From IMG/VR virus record IMGVR_UViG_3300045241_000132, positions 1 to 39,730 of that record: DNA of 39,730 nt; one strand, 5' to 3'. This document shows positions 12,947-21,802 of the stretch, piece by piece (positions within the stretch are counted from its first letter, which is position 1; each line of letters opens with the position of its first letter). Source of the DNA: a virus. The position numbers and the translations under genes were made by a program. The notes beneath the pieces are model-generated. The model was given only the letters and a program-made list of their open reading frames with translations, had not been told where the DNA came from and made no database searches.

Positions 12947-13498
12947 ATGGGGACTTTCATCGTGAAGAGGGGATTGGCACTCGTGTGCCTCGTGGCGGCC
13001 GTCGTGGCCGGCTGTTCAACAACCGCCGTCGCACCGACGCCGCAGATCGTCTACGTCACCGCACCTCCACAACCCCCACCCACGCCGCTCATCGTGTACG
13101 TAACGCCGGAGCCTGCGACACCTCAGCCGTCGCCGAGCGCATCCGTGCAGCACACGATCACCGGGACATTCCGCTTGTTGACCGGCTATACGACGGTGAA
13201 AGACTCAGGAAGCAACAGCTGCCACGGCAAGGGCGGGTTTTCCGACATCGCGCCGGGCGCGCCGGTCGCGGTCAGGGATGGCACCGGCGTCGTCATCGCA
13301 ACGGGTTCCATCGCGTTTGACGCAGCCTGGAGTCCCATCGTCTTTGACACGGTCCCCTGTGACTTCACGTTTGCAATTCAAGACGTTCCCGACACCGGGT
13401 TCTACTCGATCGACATCAGTCACCGGAAAGGACAGCCGTATTCCAAGGCCGATCTGTCGAGCGCGGGCTGGCACGTCGACCTGACGTTGGGCGGCTAG
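12947..13498 (+). CDS. Prophage lipoprotein 1
   Basis: A 183-residue predicted lipoprotein. Signal peptide ends in the lipobox VVAGC (Cys23 from ATG 12947), followed by a Pro/Thr linker (IVYVTPEPATPQPSPS) and a globular C-terminal domain of about 115 residues with two conserved Cys (SCHGKGGFSDI and VPCDFTF) and a final GWHVDLTLGG. It is paralogous to the next gene. The start could also be TTG 12941 or GTG 12962. It belongs to the repressor-side module, expected to be expressed in the lysogen. Prophage lipoproteins of this placement often block superinfection; that role is inferred. Confidence 0.75.
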   Translation: MGTFIVKRGLALVCLVAAVVAGCSTTAVAPTPQIVYVTAPPQPPPTPLIVYVTPEPATPQPSPSASVQHTITGTFRLLTGYTTVKDSGSNSCHGKGGFSDIAPGAPVAVRDGTGVVIATGSIAFDAAWSPIVFDTVPCDFTFAIQDVPDTGFYSIDISHRKGQPYSKADLSSAGWHVDLTLGG

Positions 13499-13501
13499 GA
13501 C

Positions 13502-14044
13502 GTGAGATTCATACCGCTGCTGACAGTCGCGGCCGTCGTAGCGGGCTGTTCTGCTGGCGTCGCGCCAATCCCGCAGATCATCTACGTGACGCCAGCGCCG
13601 ACGGCAACCACGCCGGCCCCGACATCAGCCCTTAGCCCGACATCGGCTCCGACGCCGATCCCGACTGCGCCGACGCACCAGCTGAAAGGTACGCTCACAA
13701 TCGGCGACGGCAATTGGACCTGGGACCGGAAGGGCGACAGGGTCGTCTGCCAGGGCAATGGAGGGTACGCGGACGTCCACGAGGGCACGCAACTCCAAGT
13801 TCAGGACGGCACCGGCACTGTGATCGGGATGGCCGAACTCGTGGACGGAGGCACTGTCGAGTTAGTGGTCCCGAGCCGAAAGAGCTTCCCGGTCGTGGCC
13901 GGGCACTGCACCTTCAGCTTTGAGGCCACGGTCCCGGACGCTCCCTTCTATACCTTCAAAGTCGGCAGGCGGGATGCGCCGGTGTTCGCCAACACCGATC
14001 TCAACGCCAAGGACTGGAAGGTCGAGTTGACCCTCGGCGTCTGA
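13502..14044 (+). CDS. Prophage lipoprotein 2
   Basis: A 180-residue paralogue of the preceding gene, three bases downstream of its stop, starting at GTG 13502. Lipobox VVAGC with Cys16, then the same PQIIYVTPAP motif, a Pro/Thr linker, and the shared domain: VVCQGNGGYADV, VQDGTGTVIG, GHCTFSFEATVPDAPFYTF and DWKVELTLGV. The linker and several surface segments differ strongly from copy 1 while the ends match, suggesting divergence after tandem duplication. Likely outer-face membrane-anchored; superinfection exclusion or another lysogenic conversion role is inferred. Confidence 0.75.
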   Translation: MRFIPLLTVAAVVAGCSAGVAPIPQIIYVTPAPTATTPAPTSALSPTSAPTPIPTAPTHQLKGTLTIGDGNWTWDRKGDRVVCQGNGGYADVHEGTQLQVQDGTGTVIGMAELVDGGTVELVVPSRKSFPVVAGHCTFSFEATVPDAPFYTFKVGRRDAPVFANTDLNAKDWKVELTLGV

Positions 14045-14093
14045 CGATTGCTGCGCGTCACGAAGGGCACCGTCAAGGACTGCTGACCGGAGA

Positions 14094-14648
14094 TCAGGAG
14101 CCGGCCGGGTTGCCGATCGCCTCGATGAACAGCTCGGACACCCCGATCGCGTCGCTGCCGCCGCCGCCCTGGATGCCCGTGTCGAAATAGATCACGTCGC
14201 CCGCCGCGAGGACGCCCTCCCAGACCGCCGAGACGCCGCCGTTGATGAGGTTGTGGTTGATCGTGTTGTCCCAGAACATCGGGACGCCGAGGTTGATGCG
14301 CGGGTAGACGCCGATGTCGTTCCAGATCTGGACGCTGGCGTTCGAGTTGGCATAGCCCGAGATCGGGAAGGCGTTCGCGGCGAAGCCGAGGCGGAAGCGC
14401 ATGCCGTCGAGGTCAGCCGGGATGACGAACGTCGTCGCGGCAGCGTTGACGGAGCCGAACCCCGCGCCGTAGGGCACGACGAAGCCCGCGTCATCCCAGT
14501 CGGTGTCGGGGAAGGTGTAGCCGCCGCCCGAGAGCTGGTGCAGTGGGATAAAGCCGTTGGACACCGATGCGCCCACGCCGGCCGTCAGGGACGTGCCCGA
14601 GCCCGGCGTGACAAACATCTTCTGGCCCCGGATCGCCTTGGTGACCAT
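14094..14648 (-). CDS. Last gene of tail operon, beta-rich structural protein
   Basis: A 184-residue protein of mainly beta and Gly/Asn-rich composition (GAGFGSVNAAATTFVIPADL, INHNLINGGVSAVWEG). The start ATG 14648 overlaps the hub stop (TGATG). No family is recognised. It looks like a C1q/TNF-like or jelly-roll head (short strands, conserved Trp and Tyr, final FIEAIGNPAGS) and may form a tail-tip or fibre head together with the short collagen-like protein. It faces the plus-strand module across a 49-nt gap that shows no clear terminator. Confidence 0.55.
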   Translation of the reverse strand: MVTKAIRGQKMFVTPGSGTSLTAGVGASVSNGFIPLHQLSGGGYTFPDTDWDDAGFVVPYGAGFGSVNAAATTFVIPADLDGMRFRLGFAANAFPISGYANSNASVQIWNDIGVYPRINLGVPMFWDNTINHNLINGGVSAVWEGVLAAGDVIYFDTGIQGGGGSDAIGVSELFIEAIGNPAGS

Positions 14649-16348
14649 CAGAGATCCTGGTAGGCGGTGCTGGCCTCGACCTGGTAGGCCACGCCACTCA
14701 GCGTGCCCGCCGTGAACGTCGTGATGGCGATGCCGTCGGCGTCGGTGAAGGTGTCGACCGGGTCGAGCGTTTCGCCGTTGCCCGATCGGTCGTCGTCGGT
14801 GGCGAAGTCTTTGACCGACACGAACTCCCAGTGGACGGGCACGCCCTTGACCTTGATCGGCTCTTCACTGTTGTCGACGGCCTGGCTCTTGAGCGTCTGC
14901 GCCTCGCCGGGCTTCGGGTTGAGCGTCTCCCAGTAGATCGCATGGCGTGGCGCGGGCGGCTTCGGCTCACTGCCGACGACGCTCTTCGTGTGGTCGGCGT
15001 ACTTCTCACTGAAGCGCCCGATCGGCATGTCGCCGAACTCGAGCGTCAGGATCATCACCGTCGCGTCGCCGGTGCGGAGTGAACCCGACAGGCGCTGGAT
15101 CGGCCAGCCCGTACCGTCGAGGTATTCCGGCAGCCGCTCGTCGGTGATGGTCACGACCTGGCCCGCCCGCCAGCCCGATGCAAGCGGCAGCGCGTTGCCC
15201 TCGTCGTCGCGCCCACCGATCGTGACCGAGCCCGTGTAGCGGGCCCGGCTGCCGAAGGCGGTGTACGTGTCGGCGAGCGCATCGCGTTGCGCCCGCGTCA
15301 CCGCCTGCCCGTCGACCATGATCTGGCGTTGCGACCGCGATGACGGGACGCTCGACGCCGTCGAGTGGCCCCAGCCGCTGCCCTGGACGAGGACGCGTCC
15401 CGATGAGCTGGCCGGGTCGGAGGCGTCGAGCATCGCGAAGCCGGTGACACCGTTGACGTACGCCACCTCCGGCGCGTAGGCCATATCGGCGTCGATGTGC
15501 AGTCCCCGTCCGCCGATCTTGGTCGTGCCGTCCCATTCCGCGCGCTGGTCGGTGATGATGGCCGGTGCCACGGGAGCGAGCGCGAGGTAGTCGCCGTCGA
15601 ACGCCTGGTGATGCACCTTGCGGTCGGGATCGATCCAGTCGTAGACCGTGACCGCCGCGAGCCCCGACATCTGGCTGATGGCGCCCTTGAGCGGCCCCTG
15701 CGAGGGGACGAAGTTGGGCTCGCCCGTGCGCCCGTCGATGAGTTGCGTGTTGGGGATCAGCTCGTCCACGAACTCGTCGGTGTCGAAGGCGCCGCCGTCG
15801 GGTGCGAGCACCTTCGCGTGATACCAGCTCTGGATCGTGCCCCGGTCGGTGCCGCCCACCTGCGAGTCGGGGTCAACGGGTTGCGGGCCGCCAGTGTCGC
15901 TCGACGAGAGGTTGTCGTCGCCGCCCGCGGCCACGAGCCAATTCTGGCCGTCGGGCACGTTGATGAGGCGCGTGTCAGGGATCGTGTTCCAGTCGGAGCA
16001 CGACAGCACCCAGCGACGGAACGGGTAGCCCGCCGGGAGGTCGATGGATGCGCGCACGATCTCGCCCTCGAACAGCACCCACGTCCCCATCGTCATCCGC
16101 AGGATGTCGCGGGCCGCGAAGTCGAGCGCCGGGTCGGCGGCGCGGTTCTGGACCGTCACTGTGGCCTGCCCCACGCCGCCCACGACCTCGCTCCACGTCG
16201 CGCTCCACTCTGACGCGCCCGTCACCTCCACGTTGCCGACCCAGAGCCGGTACGCGCCGTCCTCGGGGATGACCGCCGGCGCCGCGCCGAACAGGACGCG
16301 CAGCGAGTCGAAGTCGACCTGGCTGCTGGCGAAGTGGACGACCGGCAT
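14648..16348 (-). CDS. Tail hub/minor tail protein
   Basis: A 566-residue protein downstream of the tape measure. The N-terminal 120 residues are a beta domain (YRLWVGNVEVTGASEWSATW). The middle resembles tail hub/Tal-like proteins that form the tail-tip channel (NTIPDTRLINVPDGQN, RARYTGSVTIGGRDDEGNAL, GWRAGQVVTITDERLP). The C-terminal about 90 residues form a bacterial-Ig-like (Big_1 type) domain (GVPVHWEFVSVK, DADGIAITTFTAG, YQVEAST), a common carbohydrate or surface-binding add-on in tails. Gene order after the tape measure supports hub function, though a distal-tail protein was not separately found. ATG 16348 lies directly after the upstream TAG. Confidence 0.65.
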   Translation of the reverse strand: MPVVHFASSQVDFDSLRVLFGAAPAVIPEDGAYRLWVGNVEVTGASEWSATWSEVVGGVGQATVTVQNRAADPALDFAARDILRMTMGTWVLFEGEIVRASIDLPAGYPFRRWVLSCSDWNTIPDTRLINVPDGQNWLVAAGGDDNLSSSDTGGPQPVDPDSQVGGTDRGTIQSWYHAKVLAPDGGAFDTDEFVDELIPNTQLIDGRTGEPNFVPSQGPLKGAISQMSGLAAVTVYDWIDPDRKVHHQAFDGDYLALAPVAPAIITDQRAEWDGTTKIGGRGLHIDADMAYAPEVAYVNGVTGFAMLDASDPASSSGRVLVQGSGWGHSTASSVPSSRSQRQIMVDGQAVTRAQRDALADTYTAFGSRARYTGSVTIGGRDDEGNALPLASGWRAGQVVTITDERLPEYLDGTGWPIQRLSGSLRTGDATVMILTLEFGDMPIGRFSEKYADHTKSVVGSEPKPPAPRHAIYWETLNPKPGEAQTLKSQAVDNSEEPIKVKGVPVHWEFVSVKDFATDDDRSGNGETLDPVDTFTDADGIAITTFTAGTLSGVAYQVEASTAYQDL

Positions 16349-17107
16349 CTAGCCGCTGATCTTTGTCGCCGAGATGCGGGTGACGAGGTTCGCCGTGCCG
16401 GCTCCGTTTCGGACGATGGATGCCGTGCCGCTGCCGTTGTCCATCTTGGCAACGATCTTCACCCCAGTCGGGCCCGCGACAGCCGGCGCGAAGCCACTGA
16501 CGGCGATGCGCTCGTTGGCGACACCGATGTACGTCTCGGCCTCGTCGAGGACTGCGCCGGCTGCGTCCGTCAATGAGGCGATGATGAGGTGCGTCGCCGA
16601 CGCCGTCGCCAGCGCCCGCCAGTGAATCCCCCACGTCCCGGTCCCGATGCCCGTCGAGAGGATGTCGGTGCCGGTCGTGCCCGTGAGGGCGATCGTGCCT
16701 GTCACCGTCAGGCCGATGTCAACCGTCGTGAGCGCGGCGGCAGGCCCCGTCGCGCCCGTCGGGCCGGTCGGTCCCGTGAGCCCGACGCCCGGCCCGGTGA
16801 CCCCGGCGACGCCCGTCGCGCCGGTGACACCGAGGCTGCCCGCGACGCCGGTCGCACCCGTCAGCCCCGCGCCCGTCGGTCCCGTGACGCCCGTCTGCCC
16901 ACGCTGGCCGGTCGGTCCTGCGACGCCCGTCGCACCGCCCGGGCCCGTTGCCCCGGTCAGCCCGATCGCCTGCTCCGACCAACTCGCGCCGTCCGAGTAA
17001 AACCTTTGATGGGTGTCCGTCGCGTAGTACTCGAGCGCCGTGGAGGCAGCGGGCCGGTTCGCCAGCAGCCCCTGGCTGATGAGGACACCGATCTGGACGT
17101 CGGCCAT
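16349..17107 (-). CDS. Short collagen-like tail fibre
   Basis: A 252-residue protein. The N-terminus ([20 protein letters not shown]) is the short attachment motif found at the start of many phage fibres. Residues about 50-128 are Gly-X-Y collagen repeats rich in Thr, Pro and Ala ([18 protein letters not shown] types). The C-terminal about 120 residues are a beta head ([35 protein letters not shown]) that likely trimerises. It sits between tape measure and hub, so it probably projects from the tail tip. The start ATG 17107 overlaps the tape-measure stop. Confidence 0.75.
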   Translation of the reverse strand: MADVQIGVLISQGLLANRPAASTALEYYATDTHQRFYSDGASWSEQAIGLTGATGPGGATGVAGPTGQRGQTGVTGPTGAGLTGATGVAGSLGVTGATGVAGVTGPGVGLTGPTGPTGATGPAAALTTVDIGLTVTGTIALTGTTGTDILSTGIGTGTWGIHWRALATASATHLIIASLTDAAGAVLDEAETYIGVANERIAVSGFAPAVAGPTGVKIVAKMDNGSGTASIVRNGAGTANLVTRISATKISG

Positions 17108-19707
17108 CAGTTGTGCCTCGCCGTGTAGCCGGAGGTTGTCGCCGACGCATTCGCGGCGAGGTAGCGCTCGATGAACTCGCCGACCTTGTTGCCATCGAGG
17201 TAGACGTCGCCCTTCACGCCACCGCCGACGGGGATGAGCCCGGCCGTGGCCGCGACCGCGGGGTTGGTCAGGAGCCGATCCGTGCCCGCCGCAGGTGCCT
17301 TGCCGCCGGGCGCGGCCGGTCCCGGCCCGAAGCCGCTGAACACCTTCTTGACGCCCGTGATGTATGAGTTCGCGTTCTCGGCGCCGACCTTCTCGTAGTC
17401 GATGCCCGCCGCGTGCAACACCTTCATCACCGAGTCGGTCGCCTTCTTCCACTCGGCGGGGTGCTTGCCGACGTACTCACGGAGCGATTTCAGGTTCTCG
17501 TCGAAGAGGTTCACCTGGTCGGCGTTGCGCCGGTTCTCGGCGTCCTTCTGGTCGGCGTAGCCCTGGTCCTGCTTCTTCTTCTGCTCGTCGAGGATGGCGT
17601 TCGCGTCCTCGCCCTGCTTGTGCAGGAAGTCGATGCGCGCCTGCGCCTGGAAGTCCGACAGCGCCTGTGTCGCCGCGAGGCGCTCCTCCGGCGTCTTGGC
17701 GGCGGCGAGGTCGGCCTGGAGCTTCGCGAGCTGGCGCTGCTGCTGGACCGCCCGCAAGCGGACCTCGGCGGCCGTGGCCGGTTCGAGGTTGGCCTTCTTC
17801 TGCGCCTCGATCAGTGCATCGGCCGTCTTCTGCGCGTCGTCGATCGACTTCAGGTTGGCCTTGTGGAGGTCGTCGAAGTAGCGGTGCGCGGCGTCGGCCA
17901 TGCGGTCGAACGTCTTGTTGGCGATCTCCACCCGCTGCCGGTTCAGCTCGTCCTCGGCCCGCTTCGCCTCGGCGGCAGCGCGCTTCCGCTCGGCTTCGGC
18001 TTTGGCGGCGGCAGCCTTCGCGTCAGCGACAGCCTTGTCGTGCTGCCGTTTGTTGAAGTCGGCCAACTCCCCTGCGCGCTTGACCGCGTCGAGGAGATCC
18101 TGGTTCTGGACGCCCGGTTGGACGGTCGGGCCACCGCCACCGACAAGGCCGCCCGGAACGATGCCGGGCACTTCGCCCGCCCTGCGAAGGGCGTCGGTCG
18201 AGGCCTGGTTCGCCACCGTTGCGGCAGTGCCCAACGCCGCGAGATTGCGGGCCGCCACATCCGCCGCGAAGGCGACGCGGTTGAGCATCGCCTCCTCTGC
18301 CGACAGCGGCCCGATGGCCGCATTGGCGCCGTCTGCCGCGCTGTTACTGGCAGCGGCGAACGCAGTCAGCCCGGCGCTCGAATCGATCGACGCCGCGCCG
18401 AAGTCGACGAACGAGGCTGCGGCTGTGGCCGCGGCATCCGCAACCACACCATGGGCCGCCGCGAGGGCTGTGAGTTGCGCGCTGTTGTTGGTTTCCGCGT
18501 CGGCGTTGGCATCGAGAACGGCCGTGACGTGCCCGATCGTGTCCCCAGCGGCCGCGAATGCGTCCTTGAGATTGGCGACCTTGCCCGTCGCTCCCGGCAG
18601 ATCCTTGTTGAAGTCCGCCAGGAACTGCGTGACGGCCGGCTTGTTGATGCCCTCGATGGCAACGGCGAGCAGGCCGAAGATCGGGACAGCACCCTTCGCG
18701 GCGGCGCCGGCGGTGTTCATCCCAACGGCCAGCGCATCGGCTTCCACCGCCGCGACCGTGAACGACGCTCCGGCGGCAGTGACGCTGGCGGGGAGAGGTG
18801 CCATCGTCAACGCGAGCCGGGCGGCGGCAAGCGCCGTCTGCGCGAAGCCGATCACGGTCTGGGTCAGTAGCGTGGCGCCGAGAATGGCGGCGATCGTACC
18901 GATCTCCTCCATGTGGTTGCCGACCTCGACAAGCGCCGGTGCGACGACGTCGCGCATGCCGTGCTCCAGCTCGGTCACGACCGGCAGCAGGTGCCTGCCG
19001 ATCGACTCCTGAGCCTCGTCGAACGCGATGCCGGCTTCCTTTGCCGCGTTTGCGCTGGTGTTGCCCCACGCCTCGGCCGACCCCGCCGCGACCTTCTGGA
19101 CGGCCGCCAGCGCCTCCGTCCGATTGTGGATGTCCTTGATGTTGATGCCGAGCGCCGCCAGCCCGCGGTAGCGTCCGGCCTCGACCTGTACTAGGGCGTC
19201 GGTGGCCGTCGCGAGGTCGACGTTCTTGAAGCGGGCGAGATCCATCGCCGTCTGCTGGATCTTGAGCGCCTCGTTGATGTCGTGAGTGACGGGGACCAGC
19301 CGTTGCAGCGACCCGCGGACGTCGTCATCAGTGAAGCCAAGCCGTTGCGCCGCCGCTGTCTGCTTGTCGATCGCGTCCGTCGCACCGTTCCAGAGCGGCA
19401 CGTTCGCCTTCAGCGAGGCGCTCAATTGGGCGACCGACTGCTCGTCCTGTTGCGCCGCCTTCACCGCATCGGTGAGGAACCCGGTCAGCGCACTCACCGC
19501 TTGGCTCGCCGCCTGGAACCCGCCGATGCCGACGCCGATGCCGAGACCCTGCGCCGCGCCCCTCTTCATATCGTCGAGGGCGCCCTGCGTCTTCTTCGCT
19601 TCGGACTGGATGCCCTTCAGCTCGGACTTGACCGAGCCCGCGCCGTCCTTGACGTCCTTGCTGTCCAAGCCGAGCAAAATCCGCAAACTCGCGACGGTCG
19701 TTGCCAC
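17107..19707 (-). CDS. Tape measure protein
   Basis: An 866-residue tape measure, the longest gene of the tail group after the collagen fibre. It sets tail length and is ejected with DNA. The N-terminal about 60 residues resemble the TMP start ([20 protein letters not shown]). The middle contains hydrophobic segments (around residues 270-310, [20 protein letters not shown]). Residues about 540-760 are a long charged coiled coil ([20 protein letters not shown] and similar). At the usual 1.5 angstrom per residue this would suggest a tail of about 130 nm. No muralytic domain is seen. GTG 19707 overlaps the chaperone stop (TAGTG). Confidence 0.88.
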   Translation of the reverse strand: MATTVASLRILLGLDSKDVKDGAGSVKSELKGIQSEAKKTQGALDDMKRGAAQGLGIGVGIGGFQAASQAVSALTGFLTDAVKAAQQDEQSVAQLSASLKANVPLWNGATDAIDKQTAAAQRLGFTDDDVRGSLQRLVPVTHDINEALKIQQTAMDLARFKNVDLATATDALVQVEAGRYRGLAALGINIKDIHNRTEALAAVQKVAAGSAEAWGNTSANAAKEAGIAFDEAQESIGRHLLPVVTELEHGMRDVVAPALVEVGNHMEEIGTIAAILGATLLTQTVIGFAQTALAAARLALTMAPLPASVTAAGASFTVAAVEADALAVGMNTAGAAAKGAVPIFGLLAVAIEGINKPAVTQFLADFNKDLPGATGKVANLKDAFAAAGDTIGHVTAVLDANADAETNNSAQLTALAAAHGVVADAAATAAASFVDFGAASIDSSAGLTAFAAASNSAADGANAAIGPLSAEEAMLNRVAFAADVAARNLAALGTAATVANQASTDALRRAGEVPGIVPGGLVGGGGPTVQPGVQNQDLLDAVKRAGELADFNKRQHDKAVADAKAAAAKAEAERKRAAAEAKRAEDELNRQRVEIANKTFDRMADAAHRYFDDLHKANLKSIDDAQKTADALIEAQKKANLEPATAAEVRLRAVQQQRQLAKLQADLAAAKTPEERLAATQALSDFQAQARIDFLHKQGEDANAILDEQKKKQDQGYADQKDAENRRNADQVNLFDENLKSLREYVGKHPAEWKKATDSVMKVLHAAGIDYEKVGAENANSYITGVKKVFSGFGPGPAAPGGKAPAAGTDRLLTNPAVAATAGLIPVGGGVKGDVYLDGNKVGEFIERYLAANASATTSGYTARHN

Positions 19708-20015
19708 TACTGCGGCACCTTCTGATAGCGGGCCTTGGCGTCGTTACGGGCGTTCATCTGCATCGCCCACGCCTTGAGCCGCGCCACCCGGTCCTCGACG
19801 GCGACGGGCCGCCGCTCGGGGTCGGGGAAGAAGTCGTCGGGCGTGAACGCCGCCGGGTGGCTCTTCACGTCGCGGGCGACGTTGGTCACCATCGCGGCGA
19901 CCATGCCGGCGCGCTCGTCCTCGCGGCGGGGACCGAAGGGCTCAAGACGTGCATACACCATCCATTCGGTGAACTCGGCGCTACTCATCCGATGCCCCAA
20001 CTCGGCCACCGTCAT
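19707..20015 (-). CDS. Tail-assembly chaperone, gpT-like part
   Basis: A 102-residue reading frame of the second tail-assembly chaperone (MTVAELGHRMSSAEFTEWM, then YARLEPFGPRREDERAG, matching the DUF4035/gpT pattern of E-x2-W-x3-Y-x3-EPFG). The frame stays open 15 codons upstream of ATG 20015, reading PYERRFAFRLARELG, which fits the family better than an ATG start, and no ribosome site precedes the ATG. It is in the -1 frame relative to the gpG-like gene, so it is probably made mainly as a gpG-T fusion by -1 ribosomal frameshifting, as in lambda. Confidence 0.75.
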   Translation of the reverse strand: MTVAELGHRMSSAEFTEWMVYARLEPFGPRREDERAGMVAAMVTNVARDVKSHPAAFTPDDFFPDPERRPVAVEDRVARLKAWAMQMNARNDAKARYQKVPQ

Positions 20016-20029
20016 GCCGAGTTCGCGGG

Positions 20030-20470
20030 CTAGGCGGAAGGCGAAGCGCCGTTCGTAGGGTCCAGCGAGGCTTTCGCCTCGTCCTCCGCTTCGCCGCCCA
20101 TGCGCGACAGGCGGCGGGCCACGTCGGCGATACGGCTGATGGGTGCCGGGTTCTTGGTGCCCAGCTCCTCGATGTCGGCGAGGGAGAAGAGCGGTTCGTC
20201 GTTCTCGTCCACGATCGAGAGCGCGGCGAAGGCCGCATCGTAGGCCGCGAACGGCTTGGGCTCGAAGTTGACGCCCGACTCGTTGCGGGTCATCACCGTG
20301 CCGTACTCAAGCCACGCCTGGCGGCGGTTGACGTCGAGAGCCCTGACGCGGACGGAGCCGCCCCACTCGGGCACCTCGACGATCTCGGTGGCGAGGTCGG
20401 GCGCGGCGAGGATGTCGCCCTTGGTGAGCAGCCGGAGCCCGGCGAGGGCCCCGGCCTTCGTACTTGCCAT
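20030..20470 (-). CDS. Tail-assembly chaperone, gpG-like part
   Basis: A 146-residue protein between tail tube and tape measure, the gpG position. It contains an N-terminal beta segment (TEIVEVPEWGGSVRVRALDV) and helical middle, with an acidic C-terminus (GGEAEDEAKASLDPTNGASP). ATG 20470 has an AGGAG ribosome site six bases upstream. The 3' end (20110-20040) is where the shift to the gpT frame must happen. The best re-pairing site visible is GGACCCT at 20063-20057, where the Pro codon CCT can move back onto CCC; GCGAAAG (20077-20071) is a second, weaker candidate. Confidence 0.75.
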   Translation of the reverse strand: MASTKAGALAGLRLLTKGDILAAPDLATEIVEVPEWGGSVRVRALDVNRRQAWLEYGTVMTRNESGVNFEPKPFAAYDAAFAALSIVDENDEPLFSLADIEELGTKNPAPISRIADVARRLSRMGGEAEDEAKASLDPTNGASPSA

Positions 20471-20496
20471 TCGTGCTCCTATGGCACCCATCGGGA

Positions 20497-20931
20497 CTAG
20501 GAGGCCGAGCCGCCGGTGACGGGGCCGGTGACCTTGAGGGTGACGGCGAGCCCTGCCACGCCGCCGCGCGGGAAGGAGTAGCCGAGGTTCGTGATGAGGC
20601 CGGTGAAGAACACCGCGAAGCCGGTGTCGGTGATGCGGATGCGGAAGTTCAGCACCTCGCGGTTGTGCTTGTGGGTGAGCATCGCCTCCTGAACGGCGTT
20701 GCCCGGCAGGTAGTGGCTCTGGAACGTGACCTCGCCGCCGTCCTGCAACGTCGCGAAGTACTCCTTGTAGCCGCCGTCGCTGTCCTGGTTGGTGACCTCG
20801 ATGGTGTCGGTCGTCTCGGCGGGGCCGTTGATGTCCTCGACTTCTAGAATATGAGCCCACGTTCCCGGTGTAAGTGGCTCCTCGTAATCAATTAGGAAGC
20901 CCGGGCCCGGGATAGCTACCGAAGTGGACAA
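20497..20931 (-). CDS. Major tail (tube) protein
   Basis: A 144-residue protein of the lambda gpV/TP901-1 type tail-tube fold: IEVTNQDSDGGYKEYFATLQ, GGEVTFQSHYLP and FFTGLITNLGYSFPRGGVAG. The C-terminus VTLKVTGPVTGG is the conserved last strand. It lies between the tail terminator and the chaperones, the expected place. Its start is a TTG (20931), eight bases after a strong GGAGGAAGGAG-like ribosome site made of purines; no ATG or GTG start fits. An own leader precedes it, unlike most genes here. Confidence 0.82.
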   Translation of the reverse strand: MSTSVAIPGPGFLIDYEEPLTPGTWAHILEVEDINGPAETTDTIEVTNQDSDGGYKEYFATLQDGGEVTFQSHYLPGNAVQEAMLTHKHNREVLNFRIRITDTGFAVFFTGLITNLGYSFPRGGVAGLAVTLKVTGPVTGGSAS

Positions 20932-21002
20932 TTAGGTGGCTCCTTCCTCAATAATACATGCCGGATGCAATTCGACCGGCGCGCTCACCTCATGGGCTCC
21001 CC
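20932..21002 (-). promoter_or_regulatory. Short A/T-rich leader of the tail-tube gene
   Basis: A 71-nt gap, one of the few in the late operon and richer in A/T than its surroundings. It carries the strong purine-rich ribosome site (GAGGAAGGAG) and a TG-TATTAT sequence that resembles an extended -10, but no matching -35 at the right distance. A promoter or processing site giving extra tail-tube mRNA is plausible but unproven. Confidence 0.25.
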
Positions 21003-21377
21003 TCACGCCGGCTGGATGGCGAGGACGTCGATGACGTGCTGCCAGCGGTTCGTCTTGAGGTCGTGGTTCTGGTAGGCGTTCTCGACGGTCGATGACCCGA
21101 AGGGCCCGTCGGTGCGGGCGTTGAACAGCACCTTCAGCTCGCGCACGATCGCGTCGAGGTCGATGTAACGGTCGGCCCAGACGCTGAAGCGCCAGCGCGG
21201 GAAAGCGAGGCCGGGCCCGTCCTGAATCGGGTCCTGCGTCTCGGACACGAGGGCGTAGGTGACGGCCGGCAGGACCGGCGTGGCGGGCAGCTTCAGCGGG
21301 TACAGGCGCTCGCCGATGAGCGCACCCATCGTCGGGTCGCCGGTCACCCACGCCACGATGTCCGCCGCCTCGCTCAC
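21003..21377 (-). CDS. Tail terminator-like protein
   Basis: A 124-residue protein of the gpU/DUF3168-like group: MSEAADIVAWVTGDPTMGAL, LPAVTYALVSETQDP, FPRWRFSVWADRYIDLDAIV and HDLKTNRWQHVIDVLAI. These cap the tail tube and join it to the head. It comes just before the tail-tube gene and after the gp10-like protein, as expected. Start GTG 21377 overlaps the preceding stop (GTGA). Confidence 0.75.
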   Translation of the reverse strand: MSEAADIVAWVTGDPTMGALIGERLYPLKLPATPVLPAVTYALVSETQDPIQDGPGLAFPRWRFSVWADRYIDLDAIVRELKVLFNARTDGPFGSSTVENAYQNHDLKTNRWQHVIDVLAIQPA

Positions 21378-21802
21378 CGGCGCACCTTCGTCTTCCGCCG
21401 GCGCGACGTGACCGAGCGGCCCGATTCGGCGGCGACGGTCTGCACGACGTTGCGGCGCATCGTGTCGAAGGCGCGCATAGCGACCGGGTGCGCCGCGATG
21501 GTCGGGCTACCGTACTCAAGGACGGCCGGGTAGAAGATGTCGTCGTCGGGCTCGGTCGATGCCGCCGCCGCGATCTCGATGGTGGCGTGCGTGCTCTTGC
21601 GGAACACCGGCGCGAGCACGATCGAGTCGCGGTAGTGGAAGGGCGGGTCGCCGACGAGGCCCTCGGTGACGATGTTGGCCTTCCAGCGGGCGGCCATCGG
21701 CGACGCGGCGTAGGCCAGGATGTCCAGCATCTCGTCGCCGTCGAGGGCGAGGTTGTCGAGCACCTCGTTGACCTCGCGCAGGTCGAGCGCCTCGCCGGTC
21801 AC
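21374..21802 (-). CDS. HK97 gp10-like neck/tail completion protein
   Basis: A 142-residue protein with the gp10 pattern: NEVLDNLALDGDEMLDILAY, ARWKANIVTEGLVGDPPFHY, FRKSTHATIEIAAAA, then PAVLEYGSP-IAAHP and RAFDTMRRNVVQTVA. The Y-P-x3-E-G-S/T segment and final helix are typical. The start GTG 21802 overlaps the fusion gene's stop; the longer reading from 22057 is a shadow of that gene. The basic end (TSRRRKTKVRR) is unusual but plausible. Confidence 0.78.
   Translation of the reverse strand: MTGEALDLREVNEVLDNLALDGDEMLDILAYAASPMAARWKANIVTEGLVGDPPFHYRDSIVLAPVFRKSTHATIEIAAAASTEPDDDIFYPAVLEYGSPTIAAHPVAMRAFDTMRRNVVQTVAAESGRSVTSRRRKTKVRR

Noticed and set aside
14041-14093. Bidirectional terminator between the lipoprotein and tail operons
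   Set aside because: Convergent genes would make one likely, but I find no stable stem followed by T-runs in the 49-nt gap, only weak GC-rich pairings.
17413-18870. 485-residue plus-strand ORF
   Set aside because: Antisense shadow of the tape measure coiled-coil region; low-complexity Leu/Val/Arg sequence with no domain and no ribosome site.
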